In this document: positions 1 through 7,459 of the stretch, piece by piece | How positions within the stretch are numbered: the first letter of the stretch is position 1 | How the letters are laid out: every line of letters starts with the position of its first letter | From: JADKCL01 sp046050405 | GTDB lineage: Bacteria; Bacteroidota; Bacteroidia; J057; JADKCL01 | NCBI GenBank assembly: GCA_046050405.1 | Contig: JBJOPY010000241.1 | Span: 1 to 15,480, forward strand | Direction: 5' to 3' | DNA: 15,480 bases | Program-made: the position numbers and the translations under genes | The notes under the pieces: model-generated | The model's input: only the letters and a program-made list of their open reading frames with translations | The model's database searches: none | Told to the model about the DNA's origin: nothing

Positions 1-13
1 ACGTTGTTCTTAC

Positions 14-44
14 GGCGGCAAACCCGTTGGGTTCGCTTGCCGCC
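14..44. repeat. Interrupted inverted repeat (hairpin) near window start
   Basis: GGCGGCA (14-20) pairs with TGCCGCC (38-44), and inside it AACCC (21-25) pairs with GGGTT (29-33) around a GTT loop. A four-base bulge (34-37) separates the two stems. There is no T-run on either side, so it is not a typical intrinsic terminator. It could be the tail of a transcript from outside the window, a REP-like element or chance. I see no gene in 1-249. Confidence 0.3.
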
Positions 45-249
45 CGCAACCTTGCTTCTCCACCGAGAATTCCTGAGGGGGATGCGCGCCAAATCCGAAA
101 GCGACACAAGATCGCACCTGATGCGACAATTCGAGCCATTTTGCGACCATTGTTAGCGGGCCGTGTGTTACTTATGGGGATATTTGTCCGTTGCGGAGAT
201 TTCCAGACCCCCTAACATTGCAGGCAAGGGATACAAAACCTGCTAAGAT

Positions 250-1788
250 ATGTTGGTTAAGACGTTTGGAAGTGCTGTACAGGGTGTAGATGCCTTTACG
301 ATCACGATGGAGGTGAACCTGAGTTTTCCATTTGGGTTTGTGATGGTGGGCTTGCCGGACAATGCCGTCCGCGAAAGCAAGGAGCGCATTGCAACTGCGA
401 TCCGCGAGGCAGGACTGGAATGGCCGCGCCGCCGGATCACGGTGAATCTTGCCCCCGCAGATGTGCGGAAGGAGGGTTCGGCGTATGATCTCGGGCTTGC
501 AATCGGTGTCCTCGCAGCGAGCGGGCAAGTGGAGCATGACCAACTGGACCGGTATGTCATCATGGGGGAGCTCTCATTGGACGGAACGCTTCTGCCGATC
601 AAGGGATGCTTGCCCATGGCGATTCAGGCCCGGAAGGAGAAATTCAAGGGAATCATCCTGCCGATGGTCAATGCAAGCGAAGCTGCCATCGTGAACAACC
701 TGGAAGTGATTCCTGTCAATACGCTCCGGGAAGCGGTGGATTTCCTCAACAAGAAGAAGGAGATCCCCCCGTTGGTAAAGGATACGCGCGAGCTGTTCGA
801 GGTGGCACGCAACAATGAGGAGCTCGACTTCAGTGACGTCCGCGGGCAGGAGAGTGCCAAGCGGGCGCTGGAGGTCGCAGCCGCAGGGGGGCACAACCTC
901 TTGTTGATCGGGGCGCCAGGTGCGGGGAAGACGATGCTGGCCAAGCGAATCCCGACAATCCTGCCGCCGTTTACGCTGGCTGAGGCGCTGGAAAGCACCA
1001 AGATACATTCCGTGGCAGGGAAACTGGACGAAAATGCCTCCCTGCTGGCCAAGCGGCCGTTTCGTGCGCCCCACCATACGACCTCGGACGTGGCACTCGT
1101 GGGCGGGGGCAGCTATCCGCAACCCGGGGAAGTCAGCCTCGCGCACAATGGTGTGCTCTTCCTGGACGAACTCGCCGAATTCAAGCGCAACGTCTTGGAG
1201 GTGATGCGGCAACCCTTGGAGGAACGCCTGATCACCGTATCGAGGGCAAGATTGTCCGTCCAATTTCCTGCCAACTTCATGCTGATCGCTAGCATGAATC
1301 CCTGCCCGTGCGGGTTTTACAACCACCCCGACAAGGAATGCTACTGTGGCCCGCAGGCCGTGCGCCGCTATCTTGGCCGGGTGTCTGGCCCCCTGCTGGA
1401 CCGCATTGACATTCATCTGGAGGTGACACCCGTCAAGTTCGATGCCCTGGTGTCCCGCCCGAAGGGGGAGTCCAGCAGTGACATTCGTGCCCGGGTGGTG
1501 GCTGCACGCGAGCGCCAGCAGAAACGGTTTGAAAACCATCCCGAACTTCACAGCAATGCCATGATGCCGCCCCGGATGGTGCGTGAAATCTGCAAGATCG
1601 ACCGTGAAGGACAAGAGCTTCTGCAAAAGGCGATGGACATCCTTGGGTTTTCCGCCCGGGCATTTGACCGCATCCTCAAGGTCTCCCGGACGATCGCAGA
1701 CATCGAAGACAACCCGAAGATCCTGCCGCAGTACGTGGCCGAAGCCATCCATTACCGCAATCTGGACCGCGAGAACTGGGCAGGCTAG
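250..1788 (+). CDS. yifB: YifB/ComM family AAA+ ATPase (Mg-chelatase-like)
   Basis: A 512-residue protein of normal length for the YifB/ComM family, and the start at 250 gives the conserved N-terminus MLVKTFGSAVQGVDA. Residues 1-170 or so form the Lon-protease-like S5 fold domain (DVRKEGSAYDL at 71-81). The AAA+ core follows, with Walker A GAPGAGKT at 221-228, Walker B LFLDE at 303-307, a cysteine cluster (C352, C354, C364, C366) and an arginine-finger stretch LLDRID at 382-387. The C-terminal Mg-chelatase helical domain ends the protein. In Haemophilus and Vibrio, ComM is a hexameric helicase that drives branch migration during natural transformation; whether the Bacteroidota protein does the same is inference. 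It is monocistronic here, converging on the next gene. No Shine-Dalgarno sequence is seen. Confidence 0.95.
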   Translation: MLVKTFGSAVQGVDAFTITMEVNLSFPFGFVMVGLPDNAVRESKERIATAIREAGLEWPRRRITVNLAPADVRKEGSAYDLGLAIGVLAASGQVEHDQLDRYVIMGELSLDGTLLPIKGCLPMAIQARKEKFKGIILPMVNASEAAIVNNLEVIPVNTLREAVDFLNKKKEIPPLVKDTRELFEVARNNEELDFSDVRGQESAKRALEVAAAGGHNLLLIGAPGAGKTMLAKRIPTILPPFTLAEALESTKIHSVAGKLDENASLLAKRPFRAPHHTTSDVALVGGGSYPQPGEVSLAHNGVLFLDELAEFKRNVLEVMRQPLEERLITVSRARLSVQFPANFMLIASMNPCPCGFYNHPDKECYCGPQAVRRYLGRVSGPLLDRIDIHLEVTPVKFDALVSRPKGESSSDIRARVVAARERQQKRFENHPELHSNAMMPPRMVREICKIDREGQELLQKAMDILGFSARAFDRILKVSRTIADIEDNPKILPQYVAEAIHYRNLDRENWAG

Positions 1789-1835
1789 CTGTGCGAACCG
1801 GTGGTTTCCCTGTACTGCCGCTCCCTGTGCATCCC

Positions 1836-1870
1836 CAAGGACGCACCAGCATAGCGCCGACGCGTCCTTG
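1836..1870. terminator. Inverted repeat between convergent genes, possible bidirectional terminator
   Basis: CAAGGACGC (1836-1844) and GCGTCCTTG (1862-1870) form a perfect 9-bp stem with a 17-base loop. It sits between the stops of yifB (+) and the EF-hand-like gene (-), where a shared terminator would be expected. There is no T-tract on either strand, so the terminator role is inferred from position only. Confidence 0.4.
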
Positions 1871-1891
1871 CATCGAAACTGATTCGCGGGA

Positions 1892-2362
1892 TCAACCGAG
1901 CTTCTCCAGCAAGAAGGCCTTGGCTTTGTCCGTGCAGTTGTAGTTGTCGCAGATGTAGCGGACAGTACGGGCTTCCTCCTCCGTGACGACACCGTCGGCA
2001 TCGACCAGCCCCCAGATGATGCCTGCATCGTCATAGCTGATACGGCCATCGCCTGCACCGCCCGTCAGCTTTTCTGCGGTCTGAAGCAGGGCCAAGTCAT
2101 AATTCACGCCTCCGATCGTCCTGTAAACATGCTCGGCCAGAAATGCCTTGGCCTTATCGGTACAGTTGTAGTGATCCAAGATGTATTTCACGGTGCGGTT
2201 CTCGACCACTGTGATTTTGCCATCACGCAGGGCATCCGCCCAGATTTTCTGGGCATCCTCCATTGAAATGCGACCATCGCCCACACCCGCCACGGAGGGA
2301 TCTGCCAGTTCGATGAGGGATCTGTCCAGGTGAATTCCATCAATAATTTTGTAGTCAGCCAT
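1892..2362 (-). CDS. Small acidic protein with two copies of an EF-hand-like module
   Basis: A 156-residue protein with no signal peptide or membrane segment, so probably cytoplasmic. It is an internal tandem duplication: residues 5-80 and 81-156 align without gaps over 76 positions, with 38 identities by hand count (50%). The strongest matches are GDGRIS (28-33 and 104-109) and YNCTDKAKAF (65-74 and 141-150). Each half carries a GDGRI..(E/D)DA segment and a second DG segment followed by an acidic, E-ending loop (VDADGVVTEEE at 120-130 is best). These resemble EF-hand calcium loops but lack several ligands: GGAGDGRISYDD has no acidic residue at loop positions 1 and 3. Calcium binding is therefore possible, not shown. 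I do not recognise a named family or function. It stands alone, divergent from holB and convergent with yifB. Confidence 0.8.
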   Translation of the reverse strand: MADYKIIDGIHLDRSLIELADPSVAGVGDGRISMEDAQKIWADALRDGKITVVENRTVKYILDHYNCTDKAKAFLAEHVYRTIGGVNYDLALLQTAEKLTGGAGDGRISYDDAGIIWGLVDADGVVTEEEARTVRYICDNYNCTDKAKAFLLEKLG

Positions 2363-2470
2363 AATCTATTGGTAATAAAATAATTGGAAATTTTAATCTC
2401 AGGAAAAGTCAATGGAATTCAGCAATCCACGACATGATGTCCTAAAAATAACGAATAAACCAAGACACGT

Positions 2471-2528
2471 GGACGGAAAGCAATCCCGATCGGACAACGA
2501 TTTTCATTGGAGATGGTCTCCGTCCGAT
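2471..2528 (+). promoter_or_regulatory. Nested and competing inverted repeats upstream of holB
   Basis: GGAGA TGG TCTCC (2509-2521) is a tight hairpin. Immediately outside it ATCGGAC (2489-2495) pairs with GTCCGAT (2522-2528). A second partner, GGACGG (2471-2476), can pair with CCGTCC (2520-2525), which overlaps the 3' arms of both stems, so the two folds exclude each other. CCGATCGG (2486-2493) is also a palindrome. The stretch lies 109 bases or more before the likely holB start. A leader or operator role is inference; part could be coding if holB started at 2412. Confidence 0.3.
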
Positions 2529-2636
2529 TCCTTTCCCTTTTTCGATTCTTCTGTTCTCGCGATTGATGTTCGTTCCGGCCAGGCACCCCTGATATTCCCG
2601 GTAGGGTATCGAAAAAAACAGCAATTTTGCACGGCA

Positions 2637-3770
2637 GTGCAGTTTAAAGAGCTCATAGGGCAGAAGAAAGCCAAGGATTCTTTCTTGAGAATGGTGGCAA
2701 AAGGTCGTGTGCCGCATGCACTCATTTTGAAGGGAAAGCCGGGCATCGGCAAGCTGGCGTTTGCAAATGCCATCGCCCAATTCGTGAATTGCGAAGCACC
2801 AAAGGGGAACGACAGCTGCGGAAAATGCACCAGTTGCTCAAAAATCCGCAAGGTCATCCATCCTGACGTCCGATTCATCCTACCCATCACCTCCCAGAAA
2901 GTCGATGGCAAGAATCCGGTCTCTGACGACTTCATCCCACAGTTCCGCACACAATTCGTCGCCAACCCCTATTTTTCATTCAATGATTGGGTGGGGACGA
3001 TGCAGGGAGAGAACAAGCAGGTGGGGATTCGCATCGCCGAAATCCGCGAACTGAAGCGCAAGGTCACGCTCAAGGCATTCGAGGCGATGTACAAGGTGGT
3101 GATCATCTGGAATGCGGAGAAGATCAATACGGAAGCCGCCAACGCGATGCTGAAGTTCCTGGAGGAGCCCCCAGACCGAACGATCATCATCTTGACCGTC
3201 AGCGACACCTCTGCCTTGCTCACGACCATCAATAGTCGCTGCCAGAGGATCCAAATGCACCGCATCGATGATGCCATCCTGGCTGCGCATCTGAAGGCAG
3301 TGCATCAATTGCCTGAGGACCGCGCCCTGCAAATCGCCCAGCTGGCGGAGGGCTCTGTTTCGATCGCTGAGGAGATGATCCATGAGGGCAACCGCCCCCT
3401 TTCGGACTTGTATATGCAATGGCTGCGCTTCTGCCACAAGGGCGAATTCGGCGATATCCAGGATATCGTGGAGCAATTGAGCAAGGAGACCAAAGAGTTC
3501 CAGAAACTATTCCTCAGCTTCGCGCTGCAGAAGCTGCGTGACTCCTTGTTGTTTTCATTTCATGCTGACCATTTGGCGGCAACCACTACAGGGGAACGTG
3601 AATTCCAGCAGAAATTCAGCCGGTTCATCCAGCTCAACGGAATCTCTGAGCTGAGCAAACTGATGGAAGACAGCTTGTACCACATCAGCCGCAATGCCAA
3701 TGCCCCCATGGTATTGTCTGTGCTCTCTCTGCGGATTCATTCATTGTTAACGGGAAAAGTATTAATTTGA
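2637..3770 (+). CDS. holB: DNA polymerase III delta' subunit (clamp loader)
   Basis: From a GTG at 2637 this gives 377 residues beginning VQFKELIGQ, the usual start of the family. An in-frame ATG at 2412 would add 75 residues with no resemblance to the family, so I prefer the GTG. Delta' is a subunit of the clamp loader that places the beta sliding clamp on primed DNA. From the GTG start: P-loop-like GKPGIGKL at 33-40 (the threonine after GK is replaced by Leu; delta' is often ATPase-inactive), zinc-module cysteines 52, 61, 64 and 67, the NAMLKFLEEPPD stretch at 169-180 and the SRC arginine-finger motif at 200-202. A helical C-terminal collar domain follows. It is followed at 74 bases by ricT, then gldH, all on one strand and probably one transcription unit. 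Confidence 0.9.
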   Translation: MQFKELIGQKKAKDSFLRMVAKGRVPHALILKGKPGIGKLAFANAIAQFVNCEAPKGNDSCGKCTSCSKIRKVIHPDVRFILPITSQKVDGKNPVSDDFIPQFRTQFVANPYFSFNDWVGTMQGENKQVGIRIAEIRELKRKVTLKAFEAMYKVVIIWNAEKINTEAANAMLKFLEEPPDRTIIILTVSDTSALLTTINSRCQRIQMHRIDDAILAAHLKAVHQLPEDRALQIAQLAEGSVSIAEEMIHEGNRPLSDLYMQWLRFCHKGEFGDIQDIVEQLSKETKEFQKLFLSFALQKLRDSLLFSFHADHLAATTTGEREFQQKFSRFIQLNGISELSKLMEDSLYHISRNANAPMVLSVLSLRIHSLLTGKVLI

Positions 3771-3785
3771 TGGATTGTTTTTGGC

Positions 3786-3806
3786 GTTCTTTCGGATCGA
3801 AAGAAC
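3786..3806. promoter_or_regulatory. Perfect 9-bp hairpin/palindrome before ricT
   Basis: GTTCTTTCG (3786-3794) and CGAAAGAAC (3798-3806) are exact inverted copies around GAT. The element is 39 bases before the ricT start and 16 bases after the holB stop. There is no T-run after it on either strand, so it is more likely an operator, RNA processing site or leader hairpin than a terminator. GGATCG (3794-3799) could alternatively pair with CGATCC (3814-3819). Confidence 0.45.
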
Positions 3807-3844
3807 AAAGGAACGATCCTATGAACAGAAGAAGATAGACAAAT

Positions 3845-5497
3845 ATGGGATGTGGATCATGTTCGACCGGAGCCTGCTCAACCGGGGGCTGCGGACAAAA
3901 AGGCGGTTGCAAAACAGGCGGCTGCAATAAATTGAATTCCTATGATTGGTTCGATGGCATGCAGCAGCCGACCCAGAGCGAATTCAACAATGTGTACGAA
4001 GTCCGTTTTAAAAGTACACGAAAGGAGTTTTTTCGGAATGTCAACGGACTCTCCCTGATCACAGGAGACTTCGTGGCCGTGGAAAGCGACCGCGGCTTCG
4101 ATGTCGGTCAGATTTCGCTTGGCGGCATCCTTGCCCAGCTCCAGATGCGCAAGAAGAAGGTGCGCGGTGGCGTGGAAAAAATGAGGAAGATCTACCGGCG
4201 CGCAACCAAGGATGACCTTGAAAAGCTGCAGCTAGCCCGCTCTCGGGAGCAGGAGACCTTGGTCAGGTGCCGCGAAATCGTCAAGATGCTGAAAATCGAC
4301 ATGAAGATGTCCGAGGTGGAGTACCAAGGCGACAACACAAAAGGAATCTTCTATTACATCGCAGAGCAGCGGGTGGACTTCCGCGAACTCATCAAGCTCC
4401 TCGCCAACGAGTTTCGAATCCGCATCGAGATGAAGCAAATCGGCCTTCGCTTTGAGTCGGCATTGGTCGGAGGGATCGGATCTTGCGGTCGAGAGCTCTG
4501 CTGCTCCACCTGGCTCAGCGATTTCAAAACCGTGAGCACTGCCGCCGCACGCTATCAAAACCTCTCCCTGAACCCGATGAAGATTTCGGGGCAATGCGGA
4601 AGGCTCAAGTGCTGCCTGAACTTCGAGCTCGACTCATACTTCGATGCACTGAAAGACATCCCAAAAGTGGATCGGATCGAAACCGACCTCGGAATGGCCT
4701 ATCTGCAGAAGACGGACATCTTCAAGCGCACCATGTGGTTCAGCTACGCCGGCGACAGCTCATGGATTCCCATGGAGGCCGACAAGGTGATGGAAATGTC
4801 GGCGATGAACAAGAAAGGGATCAAGCCTGCCTCCCTGCATTCGCTCGATAAAGTGATCGCCGATGAGGACAAGGAAGCAGATTTCGTGGACGTGGTGGGT
4901 CAAGCGGTTTTCCGTGAGGATCCTAAACGCAAAAAGAAAAAGAAGAACAAGACGGGCGGTGACCGGTCTGGCAGCAAACCGAATCGCCCAATGGAGAAGG
5001 CGATGGAAGGCGCTGACGGAGCACCAAAGAATCCTGAAGGCAAAGAACAACGGGAAGCAAGGCCTCAGAGCGAGCGTAGGGATCGATACGCTCGCCCACG
5101 TCCCCAGAATCGGGAAGGCGGCCCGAAACCACAAGGGCAGGAACACCGTGGGCCAGGATCCGAAGGTCAAGATCGGCGCAGCTCCAAACCCCAGAACCAG
5201 CAGAAGCAGGGTGGCCCACGCCCCCAAGGACAAGACCAGAGCGGCTCCAGGACACAGAACCAGCAGAAGCAGGTCGGCCCTCGCCCCCAAGGGCGAGACC
5301 AGCGTCCGTCTTCCCCGCCCCGCAATGAAAACAAGCCAGGCCCCGATCAAAAATCACAATTGGAGGGCGGAGGCGGTCAAGGCCCCAATACGAGTGGCAG
5401 AGATTTCCGGAACATTAGCAAGAAACCTCCGGTAAATCGCAATCGCGGCGACGAGGGTGGCAACCAAAGCGGTGGCAATCCCCCTTCCGCATCATGA
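3845..5497 (+). CDS. ricT: RicT/YaaT-like PSP1-domain protein with Cys-rich head and long basic tail
   Basis: 550 residues, about twice the length of Bacillus YaaT/RicT. Three parts can be seen. Residues 1-28 are a Gly/Cys-rich head with cysteines 3, 6, 11, 16, 22 and 27. Residues of about 50-290 are the conserved PSP1-type core, with two cysteine clusters, CGRELCC (214-220) and CGRLKCC (251-257). Residues 361-550 are a disordered-looking Lys/Arg/Gln/Gly/Pro tail starting at a run of lysines, with a tandem repeat. In B. subtilis RicT joins RicA and RicF in an Fe-S-containing complex that affects mRNA maturation and sporulation or competence. I see no RicA or RicF here, and the role in Bacteroidota is unknown to me; a metal- or cluster-binding RNA-related regulator is inference. 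The stop overlaps the gldH start by ATGA, suggesting coupled translation. Confidence 0.88.
   Translation: MGCGSCSTGACSTGGCGQKGGCKTGGCNKLNSYDWFDGMQQPTQSEFNNVYEVRFKSTRKEFFRNVNGLSLITGDFVAVESDRGFDVGQISLGGILAQLQMRKKKVRGGVEKMRKIYRRATKDDLEKLQLARSREQETLVRCREIVKMLKIDMKMSEVEYQGDNTKGIFYYIAEQRVDFRELIKLLANEFRIRIEMKQIGLRFESALVGGIGSCGRELCCSTWLSDFKTVSTAAARYQNLSLNPMKISGQCGRLKCCLNFELDSYFDALKDIPKVDRIETDLGMAYLQKTDIFKRTMWFSYAGDSSWIPMEADKVMEMSAMNKKGIKPASLHSLDKVIADEDKEADFVDVVGQAVFREDPKRKKKKKNKTGGDRSGSKPNRPMEKAMEGADGAPKNPEGKEQREARPQSERRDRYARPRPQNREGGPKPQGQEHRGPGSEGQDRRSSKPQNQQKQGGPRPQGQDQSGSRTQNQQKQVGPRPQGRDQRPSSPPRNENKPGPDQKSQLEGGGGQGPNTSGRDFRNISKKPPVNRNRGDEGGNQSGGNPPSAS
5181..5303 (+). repeat. Two tandem 63-bp repeats coding the RicT tail
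   Basis: Unit one runs 5181-5243 and unit two 5244 to about 5303. The core CAGAACCAGCAGAAGCAGG is identical at 5192-5210 and 5255-5273, exactly 63 bases (21 codons) apart. The encoded units carry QNQQKQ followed by GPRPQG. The period is a multiple of three, so copy number can change without breaking the frame. Looser PQGQ-like copies occur just upstream. Confidence 0.8.
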
Positions 5498-5982
5498 GAC
5501 ACCGTCGCGGTTGCTGGCCATTGGTCATGGGTGCTGCGTTGATGATCCTGTCAAGCTGCTCGAAACACTTTGCCGAGAAGGAAGCCCGCTTTGAAAACGC
5601 CTGCTGGGCGGCAAATGACACCCTGCGACTGGAGTTTGAAAGCAAAGACACTTCGCAGGTCTATGCACTTGCCTTCCCGCTTGCGGTCACCGAGGACTAT
5701 CCCTTCCACAACATCTACCTCCGCGCAGTGGTCACCCCGCCATCGGGGGATCGATCCATCCTTCCGGGTGAGTTCATTCTCGCAGACCGCTCAGGGGCTT
5801 GGCTCGGCGAGCCCTCGGGTGACGTGGTGCGGTTCGTGCTGAAGGTCGGGGACGGACTACGTTTCGATCAAGTGGGCACGTACGGCATAATGCTGGTTCA
5901 TTTTATGCGGGAAGAATTGTTGTGCGGAGTGGATGCAGTCGGCATTTTGGTTGACCGCGCACCCGTTCAGGGCGGCACATAG
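5494..5982 (+). CDS. gldH: Gliding motility lipoprotein GldH
   Basis: A 162-residue lipoprotein with a basic N-terminus, a hydrophobic stretch and a lipobox LSSC ending at Cys22, so it is predicted to be lipid-anchored in the envelope. The body matches GldH as I know it: a YPFHNIYLR segment, a D.SGAWLGEPSGDVVRF segment and a C-terminal YGIMLVHFMREELLCGVDAVG segment, with the family's usual length. GldH is required for gliding in Flavobacterium johnsoniae, though its biochemical role is not defined. The ATG overlaps the ricT stop (ATGA), so expression probably depends on ricT translation. Only 18 bases separate its stop from that of murF, which converges on it. Confidence 0.85.
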   Translation: MRHRRGCWPLVMGAALMILSSCSKHFAEKEARFENACWAANDTLRLEFESKDTSQVYALAFPLAVTEDYPFHNIYLRAVVTPPSGDRSILPGEFILADRSGAWLGEPSGDVVRFVLKVGDGLRFDQVGTYGIMLVHFMREELLCGVDAVGILVDRAPVQGGT

Positions 5983-6000
5983 CCATCGCATCCGAGTCCA

Positions 6001-7332
6001 TCATACCTGCACGCCCAGCACTCCCTGCAACCGCTCCAGTGCCATTCCGCGCGACCCTTTCAGCAAGATGAATTCATATCCTTCCAGATCGTAAGTGATC
6101 TCATGGATGGCTTCTTCCAGGCTGGGATAGCTCTTCGCAAGGACATCCTCAGCCTGACGTGTCGCATGAAAGACCGGCCCGATCCCCACGACGAGAGCGT
6201 GCGGAAGCTGTTCACGGGCGTAGCTCCAGATGCCCGCGTGGAGGCCCGCCGAGTCCGCTCCTAGTTCAAACATGTCTCCAAGCACCAATGCTACCTTTTC
6301 TTCCCTCCGCTCGACGATGCTGGCAATGGTTGCGCGCATGGAGGAAGGATTGGCATTGTAGGCATCGAGAAGGATCTTGCGGTTTTCCTGAAGATGGAGC
6401 TGGCTACGGTTCATTCGGGGCACGTAATTCGCAAGGGCTTTCTGGATGTTGGTATCAGATATTCCGAAATGCTGGGCGACGGCGACGGCAAGCAGTGCAT
6501 TTTCGGCATTGTGCCGACCAAGTAGCTGGATATCAACTTCCAAGATATTGCCGCGAGCCATGATTGTGATGCGTTGGGCGTGGTCGGTCTGCACCTGAGA
6601 GAGAATCCGGTAGTCGGAGGCGGATCCGCCGTAGGTAGTCCGGTGGATGATTCCCTCTGCGGTTTCCACTACACGGGGATCGCCTTCGTTGACGAATGCA
6701 TGCCCGTTATGCTCCCGTATGAAATCAAACATTTCTCCCTTGGTGCGTTGCACCCCTTCGATGCCGCCCATGCCTTCGAGATGGGCTTGTCCGATATTGG
6801 TGATGAGCCCGTGGGTAGGCAGTCCGATGTTCACCAGTTCTTCGATGTCATACTGCTTGTTGGCACCCATTTCGATGACGGCGACCTCGGTGTCGCCCGG
6901 CATGGCAAGCAGGGTGAGCGGCACACCGATCTGATTGTTCAAGTTGCCTTGCGTCGCATATGCCTTCCGCTCCGAGGCAAGGACGGCGTGGACAAGCTCC
7001 TTCGTGGTCGTCTTTCCATTGCTGCCAGTAATAGCCACGAAGGGAATGTCAAAACACAGCCGATACCGACGTGCCGTGTCCTGCAATGCCAGAAGCACAT
7101 CAGGAACGAGCAGATAACGCGGGTCGCCGGCGACCACGGCTGCGGGAGAATCGACGACGGCATACGCTGCTCCCGATTCCAAGGCCTTTGCGGCAAAAAG
7201 ATTGCCGTCAAAGTTGGCTCCCTTCAAGGCAAAAAACACATCGCCCTTCCGGATCTTTCGCGTGTCCGTGCACACAGTTTTCTGAGTAATAAAGGCATCC
7301 CAGATTCTAGATGAAGGCATCTTGCTTTCCAT
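6001..7332 (-). CDS. murF: UDP-N-acetylmuramoyl-tripeptide--D-alanyl-D-alanine ligase
   Basis: 443 residues, normal for MurF. It joins D-Ala-D-Ala to UDP-MurNAc-tripeptide in the cytoplasm, using ATP: the last soluble step of peptidoglycan precursor synthesis. Seen in order: an N-terminal UMP-binding domain with the DTRK and GD.FFALKG motifs (23-38), the ATP-binding loop GSNGKTTT (103-110), GNLNNQIGVPLT (129-140), EMGANKQYDIEEL (154-166), the NIGQAHLE stretch (179-186), LGRHNAENALLA, DAYNANPSSM and a C-terminal LLKGSRGMALE. ATG at 7332 is taken as the start. A second in-frame ATG at 7320 (MPSSRIWDAF) is equally good by homology, and fits the promoter better because it leaves a longer leader. 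It has its own promoter and is separated by a terminator from gldJ upstream. Confidence 0.95.
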   Translation of the reverse strand: MESKMPSSRIWDAFITQKTVCTDTRKIRKGDVFFALKGANFDGNLFAAKALESGAAYAVVDSPAAVVAGDPRYLLVPDVLLALQDTARRYRLCFDIPFVAITGSNGKTTTKELVHAVLASERKAYATQGNLNNQIGVPLTLLAMPGDTEVAVIEMGANKQYDIEELVNIGLPTHGLITNIGQAHLEGMGGIEGVQRTKGEMFDFIREHNGHAFVNEGDPRVVETAEGIIHRTTYGGSASDYRILSQVQTDHAQRITIMARGNILEVDIQLLGRHNAENALLAVAVAQHFGISDTNIQKALANYVPRMNRSQLHLQENRKILLDAYNANPSSMRATIASIVERREEKVALVLGDMFELGADSAGLHAGIWSYAREQLPHALVVGIGPVFHATRQAEDVLAKSYPSLEEAIHEITYDLEGYEFILLKGSRGMALERLQGVLGVQV

Positions 7333-7343
7333 GATTTTATGTT

Positions 7344-7374
7344 CAAATTTAAGCCTTCAGTATAATCTGTCCAA
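7344..7374 (-). promoter_or_regulatory. Bacteroidota-type promoter of murF
   Basis: Read on the minus strand, TTG (7374-7372) is followed after 20 bases by TAAATTTG (7351-7344), an exact match to the -7 consensus TAnnTTTG with spacing inside the known 17-23 range. The -7 box ends 11 bases before ATG 7332. Transcription would therefore start very close to that ATG, or about 17 bases before the alternative ATG at 7320. Confidence 0.65.
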
Positions 7375-7459
7375 TTCCTGTCGCGCTTTCTGCTGAGCCT
7401 CCCAGTCTCAAGGGTCGCCTACCTGTAATGATTCGATTTATCCCAGTGACATCCAATAT

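Noticed and set aside
179..186. GATATTTG as the yifB -7 box
   Set aside because: It has one mismatch to TAnnTTTG and no TTG at the proper spacing; too weak to list.
574..2058. 494-codon open frame antisense to yifB
   Set aside because: It lies opposite a fully convincing YifB with all motifs. Long antisense frames are common against GC-rich genes, and the translation has no recognisable domain.
4760..5350. 196-codon antisense frame and 190-codon +frame (4863-5435) over the ricT tail
   Set aside because: Both are shadows of the low-complexity, stop-poor tail sequence. Their hydrophobic or basic repeats mirror the repeat in the real frame.
6574..7314. 246-codon plus-strand frame opposite murF
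   Set aside because: MurF motifs on the minus strand are unambiguous, and the plus-strand translation has no family resemblance.
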